From Streptomyces xylophagus (GTDB lineage Bacteria > Actinomycetota > Actinomycetes > Streptomycetales > Streptomycetaceae): DNA of 64,000 nucleotides. Shown here in pieces: positions 25,612 through 34,213 of the stretch (its first letter is position 1; each line of letters opens with the position of its first letter). The stretch covers positions 124,001 through 188,000 of the forward strand of contig NZ_JNWO01000001.1 of the NCBI RefSeq assembly GCF_000716435.1. Reading direction: 5' to 3'. Under the pieces are notes generated by a model. That model saw nothing but the letters and a program-made list of their open reading frames with translations, ran no database searches and was not told where the DNA came from. A program made the translations under genes and the position numbers.

Positions 25612-26518
25612 CGTCCGCCGTCTGCGCATCCTTCAGCACCTGGCCGCGTACGGAACCGTCGCCGCCACCGCCGAGGCCCTGCACCTGACGGCACCGGCCG
25701 TCTCCCAGCACCTTGCGGCCCTGGAACGCGAGGCGGGCACCCCGGTCGTGGAGAAACACGGTCGCACCCTGCGGCTGACCGTCGCCGGTGAACTCCTGGT
25801 CGCTCACGCCGAGATCATCCTGGCGGAACTCGCCGCAGCGGAGTCGGGCCTGGCCGCCCTGCGCAGCGGCCGGCGCGGCATCGTGCGCGTCACCGCCTTC
25901 GCCTCCGCCGCCCGCACCCTCCTTCCGCCCCTGTGGCAGCGCCTCGCCGACGCACCCGATCTTTCGGTACGACTCTTCGTGCGCGAGCCGGACGACGCCC
26001 TCGACGAACTTCGCAAACGGGAAACGGATCTGGCGCTCGTGCACAGCTACACCGTGCTGCCGCGCAGCTTCCCCGCCACCTTCGAGCAGGCCGTCCTCCT
26101 GGAGGAACCGGTGCTGCTCGTCCTGCACCCCGACGAGGCGGACCGACTCGGTCTCGCGGCCGGACAGCCCGCCGATCTGTCACGGCTCGCGCATCTGCCG
26201 TGGCTGACCCCGGGCCAGGAGACCTCCTGCTACGAGATGATCCAACGGGCCTGCGGCGCGGCCGGGTTCGTGCCCGACATCCGCGCCCGCAGCAGTGACT
26301 TCGCCGTGCTCACCGCCCTGGTCGGGGCCGGTGCGGGCGCGGCGCTCGTGCCTCGCATGGCCCTCGGGGAGACCTCCGCGCCGCTCAGCCCGCACCCCCT
26401 GCTGCAGCCCGTGACCCGCACCGTGTTCACCGTCAGCCGGGCGGGCACCGCCAGGCATCCGGATCTCCGTGGCGTGCTGGACCTGCTGCACGAGACGGCC
26501 GCCGCGCGACTCATGTAA
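25604..26518 (+). CDS. LysR-family transcriptional regulator, coupled to EamA transporter
   Basis: 304 residues. Helix-turn-helix LRILQHLAAYGTVAATAEAL, PAVSQHLAALEREAGTPVVE, then an effector domain (VRVTAFASAARTLLPPLWQ, LDELRKRETDLALVHSY, DFAVLTALVGAGAGAALVPR). GTG 25604 follows AAGGAG and lies within the transporter gene (8-bp overlap). Unlike most LysR genes it is downstream of, not divergent from, its likely target, suggesting autoregulation of the operon. Confidence 0.92.
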   Translation: MLDVRRLRILQHLAAYGTVAATAEALHLTAPAVSQHLAALEREAGTPVVEKHGRTLRLTVAGELLVAHAEIILAELAAAESGLAALRSGRRGIVRVTAFASAARTLLPPLWQRLADAPDLSVRLFVREPDDALDELRKRETDLALVHSYTVLPRSFPATFEQAVLLEEPVLLVLHPDEADRLGLAAGQPADLSRLAHLPWLTPGQETSCYEMIQRACGAAGFVPDIRARSSDFAVLTALVGAGAGAALVPRMALGETSAPLSPHPLLQPVTRTVFTVSRAGTARHPDLRGVLDLLHETAAARLM

Positions 26519-26583
26519 CAGCCATCCGGCGATCAAGCTTTGGCAACACCCCGGCAACGCACGGCTGTTGCCGGTCACGGCTT

Positions 26584-26609
26584 GGCCAACCCCTTTCCGC
26601 ACGTTGGCC
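26584..26609. promoter_or_regulatory. Inverted repeat GGCCAAC-N12-GTTGGCC upstream of phospholipase C
   Basis: Perfect 7-bp arms about 105 bp before the phospholipase start. Possible operator; no adjacent regulator faces it except the LysR that ends at 26518. Confidence 0.3.
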
Positions 26610-26713
26610 GCAAATTCACCGCATGCCCCTGACGCCCCCTACCGGGACGGGCGGAGAGTGATCCGAGGTCTGGTCCACGAGATCACTCGAAGAGCCTTCA
26701 AGAAGGGGCAATC

Positions 26714-28141
26714 ATGGCCGAGTTGACACGTCGTAGACTCCTGGGTTCGGCCGCGGGCGCACTGGGCGGTGCCGCGGCACTCTCCCTCCTCCCGCCGAGC
26801 GTCCAGAAAGCCGTCGCCGCCGAGCCGCCGAAGAACGGCTCGCTGCGCGACATCGAACACGTCGTCATGCTGATGCAGGAGAACCGGTCGTTCGACCACT
26901 ACTTCGGCACCCTCTCCGGAGTCCGCGGCTTCGCCGACCCGCACGCACGCAAACTCGACACCGGGCGCAGCGTCTTCTACCAGCCGGACGCCGTGAACCC
27001 GAAGGGCTACCTCCTCCCGTTCCACCTCGACACCCACACCTCCAGCGCGCAGGCCATCCCGTCCACCAGCCACGCCTGGTCGGTGCAGCACCAGGCCTGG
27101 AACAACGGCAAGATGGATCAGTGGCTGCCCGCCCACCGCAAGGCCGACGGCGTCAACGGCCCCTACGTCATGGGCTATTACACGCGCGAGGACATCCCGT
27201 TCCAGTTCGCGCTCGCCGAGACCTTCACCATCTGCGACAACTACTTCTGTTCGGTCTTCGGGCCGACCTGGCCCAACCGGCTGATGTGGATGACCGGTTC
27301 GATCGACCCGGGCGGCACCCAGGGCGGCCCGATCATCAGCAACGTCGCACCGACGCCGTACCGCTGGACGACGTACGCGGAACGCCTCCAGAACGCCGGC
27401 GTCAGCTGGAAGGTGTACCAGGAGGAGGACGACTACGGCACCAACATGCTGGAGCAGTTCGCCTCGTTCAAGAACGCCCAGCCCGGCTCCGACCTGTACG
27501 AGCGGGGCGTACGCCCGCAGCCGCACGGCACGTTCGAGGACGACGCCCGCAACGACCGGCTGCCGACGGTGTCGTGGATCTGCCCCACGAGCTACCAGTC
27601 GGAGCACCCGGACTACCTCCCGGCCGCCGGTGCCGACTACGTGGCGTCGAAGATCGAGGCGATCGCGTCCAACCCGAAGGTGTGGCGCAAGACCGCGTTC
27701 ATCCTCAACTACGACGAGAACGACGGCCTGTTCGACCACGTCGTACCGCCGACCCCGCCCGCCGGCACGAAGGACGAGTTCATTCAGGGCCTGCCGATCG
27801 GCGGCGGCTTCCGCGTCCCCGCCATCATCATCTCGCCCTGGACCGTAGGCGGTTGGGTCGCCTCGGAGGCCTTCGACCACACCTCGGCGCTGCAGTTCCT
27901 GGAGCGCTTCACCGGGGTCGAGGAGCCGAACGTCAGCGACTGGCGCCGTGAGACCTTCGGCGACTTCACCACCGCGTTCCGCTTCCGCGACGCCCGCCCG
28001 CGCTCGCCCAGGCTGCCCGACGACACGGCGCAGCAGCTGGAGAAGGCGAAGGAGGAAGTGGCAACGCTGCCGAAGCCCACGCTGCCGGGCGCGGACCAGA
28101 AGTTCCCGCACCAGGAGCGGGGCCGTAGGCCGCACGTCTGA
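26714..28141 (+). CDS. Tat-exported phospholipase C / acid phosphatase family phosphoesterase
   Basis: 475 residues. Tat signal (LTRRRLLGSAAGALGG) followed by AAEPPKNG. The phosphoesterase (PF04185-type) core includes HVVMLMQENRSFDHYFG with the nucleophile region, TWPNRLMWMTG, a YDENDGLFDHVVPP metal site and VPAIIISPW. Family members hydrolyse phosphatidylcholine or other phosphodiesters after secretion. It lacks the long C-terminal repeats of the larger haemolytic phospholipases. ATG 26714 follows AAGGGG. It converges on the kinase at 28526, with degenerate tandem repeats between them. Confidence 0.92.
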   Translation: MAELTRRRLLGSAAGALGGAAALSLLPPSVQKAVAAEPPKNGSLRDIEHVVMLMQENRSFDHYFGTLSGVRGFADPHARKLDTGRSVFYQPDAVNPKGYLLPFHLDTHTSSAQAIPSTSHAWSVQHQAWNNGKMDQWLPAHRKADGVNGPYVMGYYTREDIPFQFALAETFTICDNYFCSVFGPTWPNRLMWMTGSIDPGGTQGGPIISNVAPTPYRWTTYAERLQNAGVSWKVYQEEDDYGTNMLEQFASFKNAQPGSDLYERGVRPQPHGTFEDDARNDRLPTVSWICPTSYQSEHPDYLPAAGADYVASKIEAIASNPKVWRKTAFILNYDENDGLFDHVVPPTPPAGTKDEFIQGLPIGGGFRVPAIIISPWTVGGWVASEAFDHTSALQFLERFTGVEEPNVSDWRRETFGDFTTAFRFRDARPRSPRLPDDTAQQLEKAKEEVATLPKPTLPGADQKFPHQERGRRPHV

Positions 28142-28151
28142 CCGGACGGTC

Positions 28152-28502
28152 GTGACGGGCGGCCCTGGCCGGTGTCATCCGGCCGGGGCCGCCTGCGCGG
28201 CCGAGATGGTCCGCTCGGAACACCACCATGTGTACCAGCGGCGCCGGACCGGGACCGCCGTGATAGGCAGCCCCGGTCGATGTCATTCGGCGGGGGCCGT
28301 CCGCGCGGCTGAGATGGTCTGTTCGGCGAAGCCGGGCCGAACGGCACCACGTGGGCCGGCGGCATCCGACCTGGACCGTGGTGACGGGCGGCCTCGCCCG
28401 GTGCCACTCGGCGAGGATGGCCCGCGTCACCGACAGTGTCTGCTCGGCATGGTCGCGGCCGAACGGCACCGCGTGGGCCGGCAGCGTCTGACCTGGACTG
28501 TC
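28152..28502 (-). repeat. Degenerate tandem copies of the 3' end of the fructosamine-kinase-like gene
   Basis: Three decayed units start near 28152, 28260 and 28381, about 108, 121 and 122 bp long. Each resembles the last about 35 codons plus trailer of the gene ending at 28526 (unit motif GTGACGGGCGGCCTCGCCC, repeated at 28381 and 28503). On the minus strand the nearest copy still reads FGRDHAEQTLSVTRAILAEW, compared with FGRGYVEQALSVARAALAE at the gene's end. Farther copies are frameshifted. The array fills the 384 bp between two convergent genes; no intact gene is present in it. Confidence 0.75.
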
Positions 28503-28525
28503 GTGACGGGCGGCCTCGCCCGGTG

Positions 28526-29389
28526 TCACTCGGCCAGGGCCGCCCGCGCCACCGACAACGCCTGCTCGACATAGCCACGCCCGAACAGCACCACGTGCAC
28601 CAGCAGCGGAAACAACTGGTGCAGCCCGATGCGGTCGGCCCAGCCGGGGGCGAGCGGTGCGGCCTCCCGGTAGCCGTCCAGTACCTCGGACAGGTGCGGG
28701 CAGCCGAAGAGGTGCAGCATGGCCAGGTCGGTCTCCCGGTGGCCGCCGTGCGCGGCCGGGTCGATGAGCCACACGTGTCCGTCGGTGCTCCACAGCACGT
28801 TGCCGTTCCACAGATCGCCGTGCAGCCGGGCGGGTGGCTCGGCGGGCCCGGCCAGTTCGGGCAGCCGCTCGCAGACCTGTTCCACCACCGTCGCCTCGTC
28901 GGCGCGCACCGTGCCCGCGTCGACCGCACGGCGCAGATACGGCAACACCCGTTGGTCGGCATACCAGTTGGGCCAGTCGGTGCCGGGCACGTTGCGCATC
29001 GGGGCGAGCCCGATGTACGCGTCCGGGGGACCGCCGGGCGGGGGAGCACCGAACGCCGGTGCGCCGGAGGCGTGGAGGGCGGCCAGGTCACGGCCGAACC
29101 GCACCGCCGCTCGCGCACTCGGCGCGCCGGTGCGGACGTGATCGGTGACCAGCCAGCGTTCGTCCACCCCGCGCACGGCGGGTACGCGGACCGTACCGGC
29201 GTCGGACAGCCAGCGCAGCCCCGCCGCCTCGGCCCGCACCGCGCCGGGCGCCGCATCGCCCTTGACGATCACCAACTGCCCACCGTCGAGCGCGACTTCG
29301 GTGACCGCCCCGGACAGCGGACGCTCACCGGTCACCGCGCACCCGGTGAGCCGGGCCACCGCCGCACCCGGAGTCTCGCTCTCGATCAC
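28526..29389 (-). CDS. Fructosamine kinase-like protein
   Basis: 287 residues from GTG 29389 (the frame continues upstream but with Arg-rich, non-coding-looking sequence). The APH/fructosamine-kinase fold is evident: ALDGGQLVIVKGDAAPGAVR (ATP Lys), LHGDLWNGNVLW catalytic loop, WLIDPAAHGGHRETDLAM metal motif and a helical C-terminus. Family members phosphorylate ketoamines on glycated proteins or free sugars, aiding deglycation. It is 19 bp downstream of the small P-loop kinase, likely one transcript. Its C-terminal coding sequence has been duplicated repeatedly downstream. Confidence 0.85.
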   Translation of the reverse strand: MIESETPGAAVARLTGCAVTGERPLSGAVTEVALDGGQLVIVKGDAAPGAVRAEAAGLRWLSDAGTVRVPAVRGVDERWLVTDHVRTGAPSARAAVRFGRDLAALHASGAPAFGAPPPGGPPDAYIGLAPMRNVPGTDWPNWYADQRVLPYLRRAVDAGTVRADEATVVEQVCERLPELAGPAEPPARLHGDLWNGNVLWSTDGHVWLIDPAAHGGHRETDLAMLHLFGCPHLSEVLDGYREAAPLAPGWADRIGLHQLFPLLVHVVLFGRGYVEQALSVARAALAE

Positions 29390-29408
29390 GGGACCATCGT
29401 ACGACTGG

Positions 29409-29942
29409 TCAACGAGCCCTGACCGAAGGACACAGGCCGGACTCGCGCAGCACACGCTCGACCGTCTCCTCCAGCGGGCTCGTCGCCGGGACCACGGTCT
29501 CGACACCGCCGGGCAGCACGTCCAACGGCCGGTACCAGTCCCGGAGTTGGTCCTCCGTAACCTCGTCCGCGATGGGCTTCGTGGCGTGCCGGGCCAGGGT
29601 CTCCTCGAACGGCACGTCGAGGTAGTAGCAGTGTGTGCGGCCAGGGAAGTCGGCGAGCAGACCGGCCAGCATCTCGCCGTAATGGGCGACGTAGAGGAGA
29701 CCTTCTAGCACGGTGTGGAAGCCGTGCGCCATCGCGTGCCGGACGGTCAGGTCGATCAGGCCGATGTTCGCGCCGCCGGGGATGTCGCGCTCGCGCAGCA
29801 CCTCGCGGCGCAGGACGTCCTGGCGGACCAGCGCGATACCGCGGCCGTACCGCTCACGCAGACCGGTGGCCACCGAGCTCTTGCCGGAGGCGCTGTTGCC
29901 GCGCAGCACGATCAGCCGGGTGGGGGAGGAGGGCGTTGTCAC
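29409..29942 (-). CDS. P-loop kinase / AAA-family small-molecule kinase
   Basis: 177 residues. Walker A GNSASGKSSVA near the N-terminus (residues about 14-24), then FHTVLEGLLYVAHYGEML and HCYYLDVPFEETLARH typical of zeta-toxin/chloramphenicol-phosphotransferase-like kinases. The residue set suggests phosphorylation of a small substrate rather than DNA work. GTG 29942 was chosen immediately before TTPSSPTRLIVLRGN; GTG 29951 is possible. Precedes the fructosamine kinase-like gene in a probable two-gene operon, divergent from the PAS-phosphatase. Confidence 0.8.
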   Translation of the reverse strand: MTTPSSPTRLIVLRGNSASGKSSVATGLRERYGRGIALVRQDVLRREVLRERDIPGGANIGLIDLTVRHAMAHGFHTVLEGLLYVAHYGEMLAGLLADFPGRTHCYYLDVPFEETLARHATKPIADEVTEDQLRDWYRPLDVLPGGVETVVPATSPLEETVERVLRESGLCPSVRAR

Positions 29943-30066
29943 CCGGGGCACCTTATCCACCCGGTGCCACTGAGTGACCGGGGGAACACAAAGTGCCTCC
30001 TGAGGCCCACCCGGTCTGCTTATATCGTGGGAAAATGGTGTGATAGCGGTGATTGGTGGCAGGGCC

Positions 30067-31299
30067 ATGACGGACACGGCGATCGACTACGCGGCGGTGT
30101 TCCAGGGGCTGCCCGGCATGGTGGCCCTGCTGACACCCGACCTGGTGTACGCGGACGCCAACGAGGAATTCCTGCGTATGTCCGGCCGCACCCGCGAGCA
30201 GGTCGTCGGCCGTTTCCTCTTCGACGTCTTCCCCGACAACCCGAACGACCACGCCGCCACCGGCATGCGCAACCTGGAGACCTCACTCCGGCGCGTCGTG
30301 GCCACGGGCGAACGCGACACCATGGCCCTCCAGCGCTACGACGTCGAGTCGACGACCTGCCCCGGAAAGTGGGACGAGCGCTACTGGAGCCCGGTCAACG
30401 CCCCCGTGCTCGACGAGGACGGCAAGGTCGTGCTCCTCGTCCACCGGGTCGAGGAGGTCACCGAACTCATCCGGGCCCGCGGCACCTCCGGCGGTAGCCG
30501 CACCCGGGTCCTGGAGGCCGAGCTGTACACCCGCGCCCGCGAACTGCAGGAGGTCAACGAACGCCTGCGCAGCGCCCACGCCCGCGAGCGCGAGGTCGCC
30601 CTGGCCCTCCAGGACGCGATGCTGCCGACCCGCCGCCAGGGTGCGAGCCACCACCGGATCGCCGTGCGCTACCGGCCCGCGGTCGGCTCCCTGAACGTGT
30701 GCGGCGACTGGTACGACGTCGTCGACCTGGTCGGCGGCAACCGTATCGGCGTCTCCGTCGGCGACATCGTCGGCCACGGCCTGGCCGCCGCCGGCGTCAT
30801 GGGCCAGCTGCGCAGCGCTCTGAGCGCCACCTCCCGGGTCGCGGACGGCCCGGCCCAGGCCCTCGACGTCCTCGGCCGCTACGCCAACGTCGTCGACGGC
30901 GCCGAATCCGCCACCGTGGTCACGACCTTCGTCGACTTCGATCACCACACCATCACCTACAGCAGCGCCGGACACCCACCGCCCGTCCTGGTCCATCCCG
31001 ACGGCCGCGTGGAGTTCCTTGACCGGGCCACCGACCCACCGCTCGACGCCCGTCCCGACCCGATGCCCAGACCACAGGCCCACACCACTTTCTCCCGCGG
31101 CTCCACCCTGGTCCTCTACACCGACGGCCTGATCGAACGCCGCCGCGAGGACATCGACAAGGGCCTGGCCCGCCTCGCCGACTCCCTGGTCCGCCACCGG
31201 AACACCGACCCCGAAGCCCTCGCGGACGCCGTACTCCTCGAACTGCTTCCACACGGGGGCGCCACCGACGACACCGCCCTGATCATCGTGCGGCTCTGA
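30067..31299 (+). CDS. PAS-SpoIIE (RsbU-type) protein serine phosphatase
   Basis: 410 residues. PAS domain at about 5-130 (FQGLPGMVALLTPDLVYADA, FLRMSGRTREQVVGR, RYWSPVNAPVLDEDGKVVLL), a coiled-coil linker (YTRARELQEVNERLRSAHAR), then a SpoIIE/PP2C domain (CGDWYDVVDL, GVSVGDIVGHGLAAAG, FSRGSTLVLYTDGLIERR, TDDTALIIVRL). Cytoplasmic; expected to dephosphorylate an anti-anti-sigma factor on sensing via PAS. ATG 30067 follows AGGGCC. Its stop is only 4 bp from the convergent CHAT gene stop. Confidence 0.9.
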   Translation: MTDTAIDYAAVFQGLPGMVALLTPDLVYADANEEFLRMSGRTREQVVGRFLFDVFPDNPNDHAATGMRNLETSLRRVVATGERDTMALQRYDVESTTCPGKWDERYWSPVNAPVLDEDGKVVLLVHRVEEVTELIRARGTSGGSRTRVLEAELYTRARELQEVNERLRSAHAREREVALALQDAMLPTRRQGASHHRIAVRYRPAVGSLNVCGDWYDVVDLVGGNRIGVSVGDIVGHGLAAAGVMGQLRSALSATSRVADGPAQALDVLGRYANVVDGAESATVVTTFVDFDHHTITYSSAGHPPPVLVHPDGRVEFLDRATDPPLDARPDPMPRPQAHTTFSRGSTLVLYTDGLIERRREDIDKGLARLADSLVRHRNTDPEALADAVLLELLPHGGATDDTALIIVRL

Positions 31300-31303
31300 C
31301 CCG

Positions 31304-34210
31304 TCACACCACGATGCAGGTCATGGCGGCCCACAACAGGGGTGAGTGCTCGATACGGCCGTCCGCGCGCCAGCGGTCGAGCTGCTCGCGTTGCCAGCCG
31401 CCGAGGCTCCGCACGGGGTCGACGTCCTCGTGAGCCGTGTCGACGGCGATGATCGCCTCCGTCAACGGGCGTACGGACTCGGGCAGTTGGGCCAGTCGGT
31501 GGAAGGCGAAGCTGGTCGGCAGCGCCCAGCGGGTGGCGGTGACCAACTCGGCACCGTTGTGGAGCATCGCCGTCGCCAGGCCGAACGACTCGGCGAACCG
31601 TAGATCGCCGCCGCTCTCGCAGCCGATGAGGGCGACTCGGGCCGGCGCGGGCCAGATCCGCGCGCCCGGCTCGCCGTCGGCGCGCAGCGGGAGCGAGCCC
31701 AGCAAGAGGTCCTTGGCCGACAGCGGGCGGTGGGTGCGGAGCGGCTCGGCCAGGCCCACGGTCCCTGCGTCGCAGCTCAGGTGCAGGGTGCCGTCCTCGC
31801 TCTGGCCGCCCTCGACCGGCGCACCGCTCACATGCCCGACGTACATCAGCCTGCGGGCGCCCTTGCGGAGCACACCACTCAGCCAGTCCCGGTCCAGGTC
31901 GGTGCGGCGGAAGGCTTCCACAGGGGTGGCGACGGACGGTACGACGGCGCCCGCGTCGAGGCGGCGCCGGACGAGTGAGAGCAGTTCCGGGTCGGAGCCG
32001 GGCGGTCCCAGGACCGAGCCGAGGGGGGAGTCGGCGCGGAATCCGGGGACTCGGGGATCGAGGACGAGTACGACCGGGCCGGTGTCGGTGTCCTGTGCTG
32101 TCGCGGGCGCCGGGTTTCGTGGCCGCAGTGACGCCGGCGCGGTGGTCACGACGTCCGCCAGGTCGATGAGCCGGACATCGTCGTCGTCAACTGCAAGGAG
32201 TTCCCAGGGGACTTGGGCGACCCGGGGCGACGGCTGGATCCGTACCAGCGGACGGCCCGCCCGCTCCGACACCTGGCGTATCTGTGCCGTCAGCCCTTCG
32301 GGCCACAGCGCCTCGGCCAGCAGCCGCGCGAGCCGGCGCTCGCTCCCGTGCTCGGCCAGCGCGCCCGAGTCGAACGCCCGCTGCATCCCCTCCGCCCCGT
32401 CGCCCGCGCCCGGCAGCGCGTCGGCCAACGCCCGTACCGCCTGGTCGACTTCGGCGGCGGGCCCCTGTCCGGTGCCGAAGCCCCGAGCCCCGCCGGCCCA
32501 GGTCCAGGTCATGAACAGGTCGCCGGCGTCGGCCAGTCGGATCTGCACCACCGGGCGGCTCGTCAGGTCGTCGGTGATCCAGAACGGCACTTCCTCGTCG
32601 TGCACGATCGGCCGGTGATAGCGGAACTCGGCCGCCGCGATGTACTCCTGGAGCGCGACACGGCCTGGACCCGACTGCGCGGACATCCGTACCTTCGGCG
32701 GTGGCGCGACCCGCAGGCCGACCGAGGCGGCGGCCTCCGCCGCGACACCGCCGAGCGTCAGCGCGCCATCCGTGTTCTCGTAGTGCCCGTGCGACTTCAT
32801 GGCCGCACTGGGGAAGACCGACGCGGGGTCCGGGTCTTCGACCGGCCTGGAGGGCGGGGTGCGATCCAGGGCCAACGAGGCGCCCGCGCAACGGTGTTCG
32901 GCCAGTTCGAAGAGAAGGCCCTGGTCCTGCCGGCGGATCGCGAGGCGGAAGACCAACTGCATGGCGTCGTCCGCCAGTTCCAGCCACTGGCTGCGCGCGT
33001 GGGCGGTGGCGAAGTCGAAGCGCGCAGCCTCCAGGGCCAGCGCGGAGGGCAGGGCGAGGGAGAGCGCGTTGTCGATGGACTCCCGCTCGCGGTCGCCGTG
33101 GTCCGTCCGGTTCAAGTTGTCCTCAAGGGTGCGCGCGAGCATGAGATCGACCTGCGCGCACCGCTCGTACACCTCCCGCTCCTGGTACACGTCCCGCGCC
33201 GCCTGGGCCAACCGCTTCATCTCGTCGATGTCGCCCCGGTCGTAGGCGTGTTGGGCACCCAGCAGCATCGTGTCGGCGGCGGCGATCGAGGCACCGAGCC
33301 GCTCGAAGCGGGCCAGGCTCGCCGCCACCAGATCCTCCGCGCCGGCGGCGTCGCCGCGCCGACCGGCGAGAAAGGCGCGGGCCTGTTCGCAGACCGCCAG
33401 GTCGCCGAACCGCCGCTGCTGTTCGAAGAACGCCGACGCCTCCGCGAACAACCGCTCCGCCAGGTCGAGTTCACCCCGGTGCATCGCGGTGTACGCCCGG
33501 TGCGCGAGCAGCAATCGCTGTTGTCCGGTGTCACCTGTCGCCCTGAAGCGGTCCTCCGCTCGGGCGAAGTAGTCCTCGGCCGCGTCGAACCGCCCGGTCG
33601 AGGAGCAGATCAGACCCAGAGCGACCAGCAGCCGAGGGATGGTCTCCACCGCCGTCTCCGGCGTGGTGGACAGGAGCCCCGATGCCTGCTCCTCGGCGGC
33701 TCCCCACTCACTCCTGTCCATGAGCAAATGCACCCGGTTCAGGCCGAGTTCGGAGGCACGCAGCCCGTCGGGGTCGTCGAACTCGGGCAGCCTGACCGCC
33801 GCCTCGTCCAGACAAGCCAGTGCCTCGTCGAGACGTCCGGTACGGCGTAGCAGATCGGCCCTGGCGATCAGCGTCCGCAGCACCATCTCCAGCCACAGCT
33901 GACGGCCGCGCGGCCCCATCGGCGCCGACGCGATGCCGTCGAGCAGGGCATGGGAATGCCGGTTGGCGTCCTCCGCGGCGGCCAGGTCCGTGGCGACGAG
34001 CTGGACACTCGCGATGTTCGCCAGCAGGTGCGCGCGCAGGAACCGTACGTCGGGGGAGTCCTCTAGGGACTCGGCGAGGGTGAGCAACTCCTCGTAGACG
34101 GCGACTGCGGCGCCGATGTCGGCGGCCAGTTGATGTTCCTCGGCCAGAGCCAGACCGCTGTCGAACGGCTCTCCGTACAGCGGTGTCACCACACCGTTCT
34201 CATCCTGCAT
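31304..34210 (-). CDS. TPR-CHAT (caspase-like) domain protein
   Basis: 968 residues. Residues about 20-450 are TPR-like helical repeats (AAEEQASGLLSTTPETAVET, DAAEDYFARAEDRFRATGDT, ELDLAERLFAEASAFFEQQ). Residues about 480-600 form a distinct region (HDEEVPFWITDDLTSRPVVQ, RLADAGDLFMTWTWAGG). The C-terminal about 300 residues are a CHAT protease domain with putative catalytic His793 (LMYVGHVSG) and Cys864 (VALIGCESGGD), followed by FGLATAMLHNGAELVTATRW. CHAT proteins are caspase-related proteases, some of them effectors of bacterial immune or conflict systems (for example gasdermin-activating or Craspase-type). It is last of three coupled genes (3-bp gap upstream). The role here is inferred. 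Confidence 0.85.
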   Translation of the reverse strand: MQDENGVVTPLYGEPFDSGLALAEEHQLAADIGAAVAVYEELLTLAESLEDSPDVRFLRAHLLANIASVQLVATDLAAAEDANRHSHALLDGIASAPMGPRGRQLWLEMVLRTLIARADLLRRTGRLDEALACLDEAAVRLPEFDDPDGLRASELGLNRVHLLMDRSEWGAAEEQASGLLSTTPETAVETIPRLLVALGLICSSTGRFDAAEDYFARAEDRFRATGDTGQQRLLLAHRAYTAMHRGELDLAERLFAEASAFFEQQRRFGDLAVCEQARAFLAGRRGDAAGAEDLVAASLARFERLGASIAAADTMLLGAQHAYDRGDIDEMKRLAQAARDVYQEREVYERCAQVDLMLARTLEDNLNRTDHGDRERESIDNALSLALPSALALEAARFDFATAHARSQWLELADDAMQLVFRLAIRRQDQGLLFELAEHRCAGASLALDRTPPSRPVEDPDPASVFPSAAMKSHGHYENTDGALTLGGVAAEAAASVGLRVAPPPKVRMSAQSGPGRVALQEYIAAAEFRYHRPIVHDEEVPFWITDDLTSRPVVQIRLADAGDLFMTWTWAGGARGFGTGQGPAAEVDQAVRALADALPGAGDGAEGMQRAFDSGALAEHGSERRLARLLAEALWPEGLTAQIRQVSERAGRPLVRIQPSPRVAQVPWELLAVDDDDVRLIDLADVVTTAPASLRPRNPAPATAQDTDTGPVVLVLDPRVPGFRADSPLGSVLGPPGSDPELLSLVRRRLDAGAVVPSVATPVEAFRRTDLDRDWLSGVLRKGARRLMYVGHVSGAPVEGGQSEDGTLHLSCDAGTVGLAEPLRTHRPLSAKDLLLGSLPLRADGEPGARIWPAPARVALIGCESGGDLRFAESFGLATAMLHNGAELVTATRWALPTSFAFHRLAQLPESVRPLTEAIIAVDTAHEDVDPVRSLGGWQREQLDRWRADGRIEHSPLLWAAMTCIVV

Positions 34211-34213
34211 CCG

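Noticed and set aside
29958..30066. Longer N-terminus for the PAS phosphatase (ATG at 30040) and the P-loop kinase (30077)
   Set aside because: Both extensions overlap each other across the divergent promoter region; the ATG at 30067 has AGGG upstream and the GTG at 29942 begins directly before the kinase fold.
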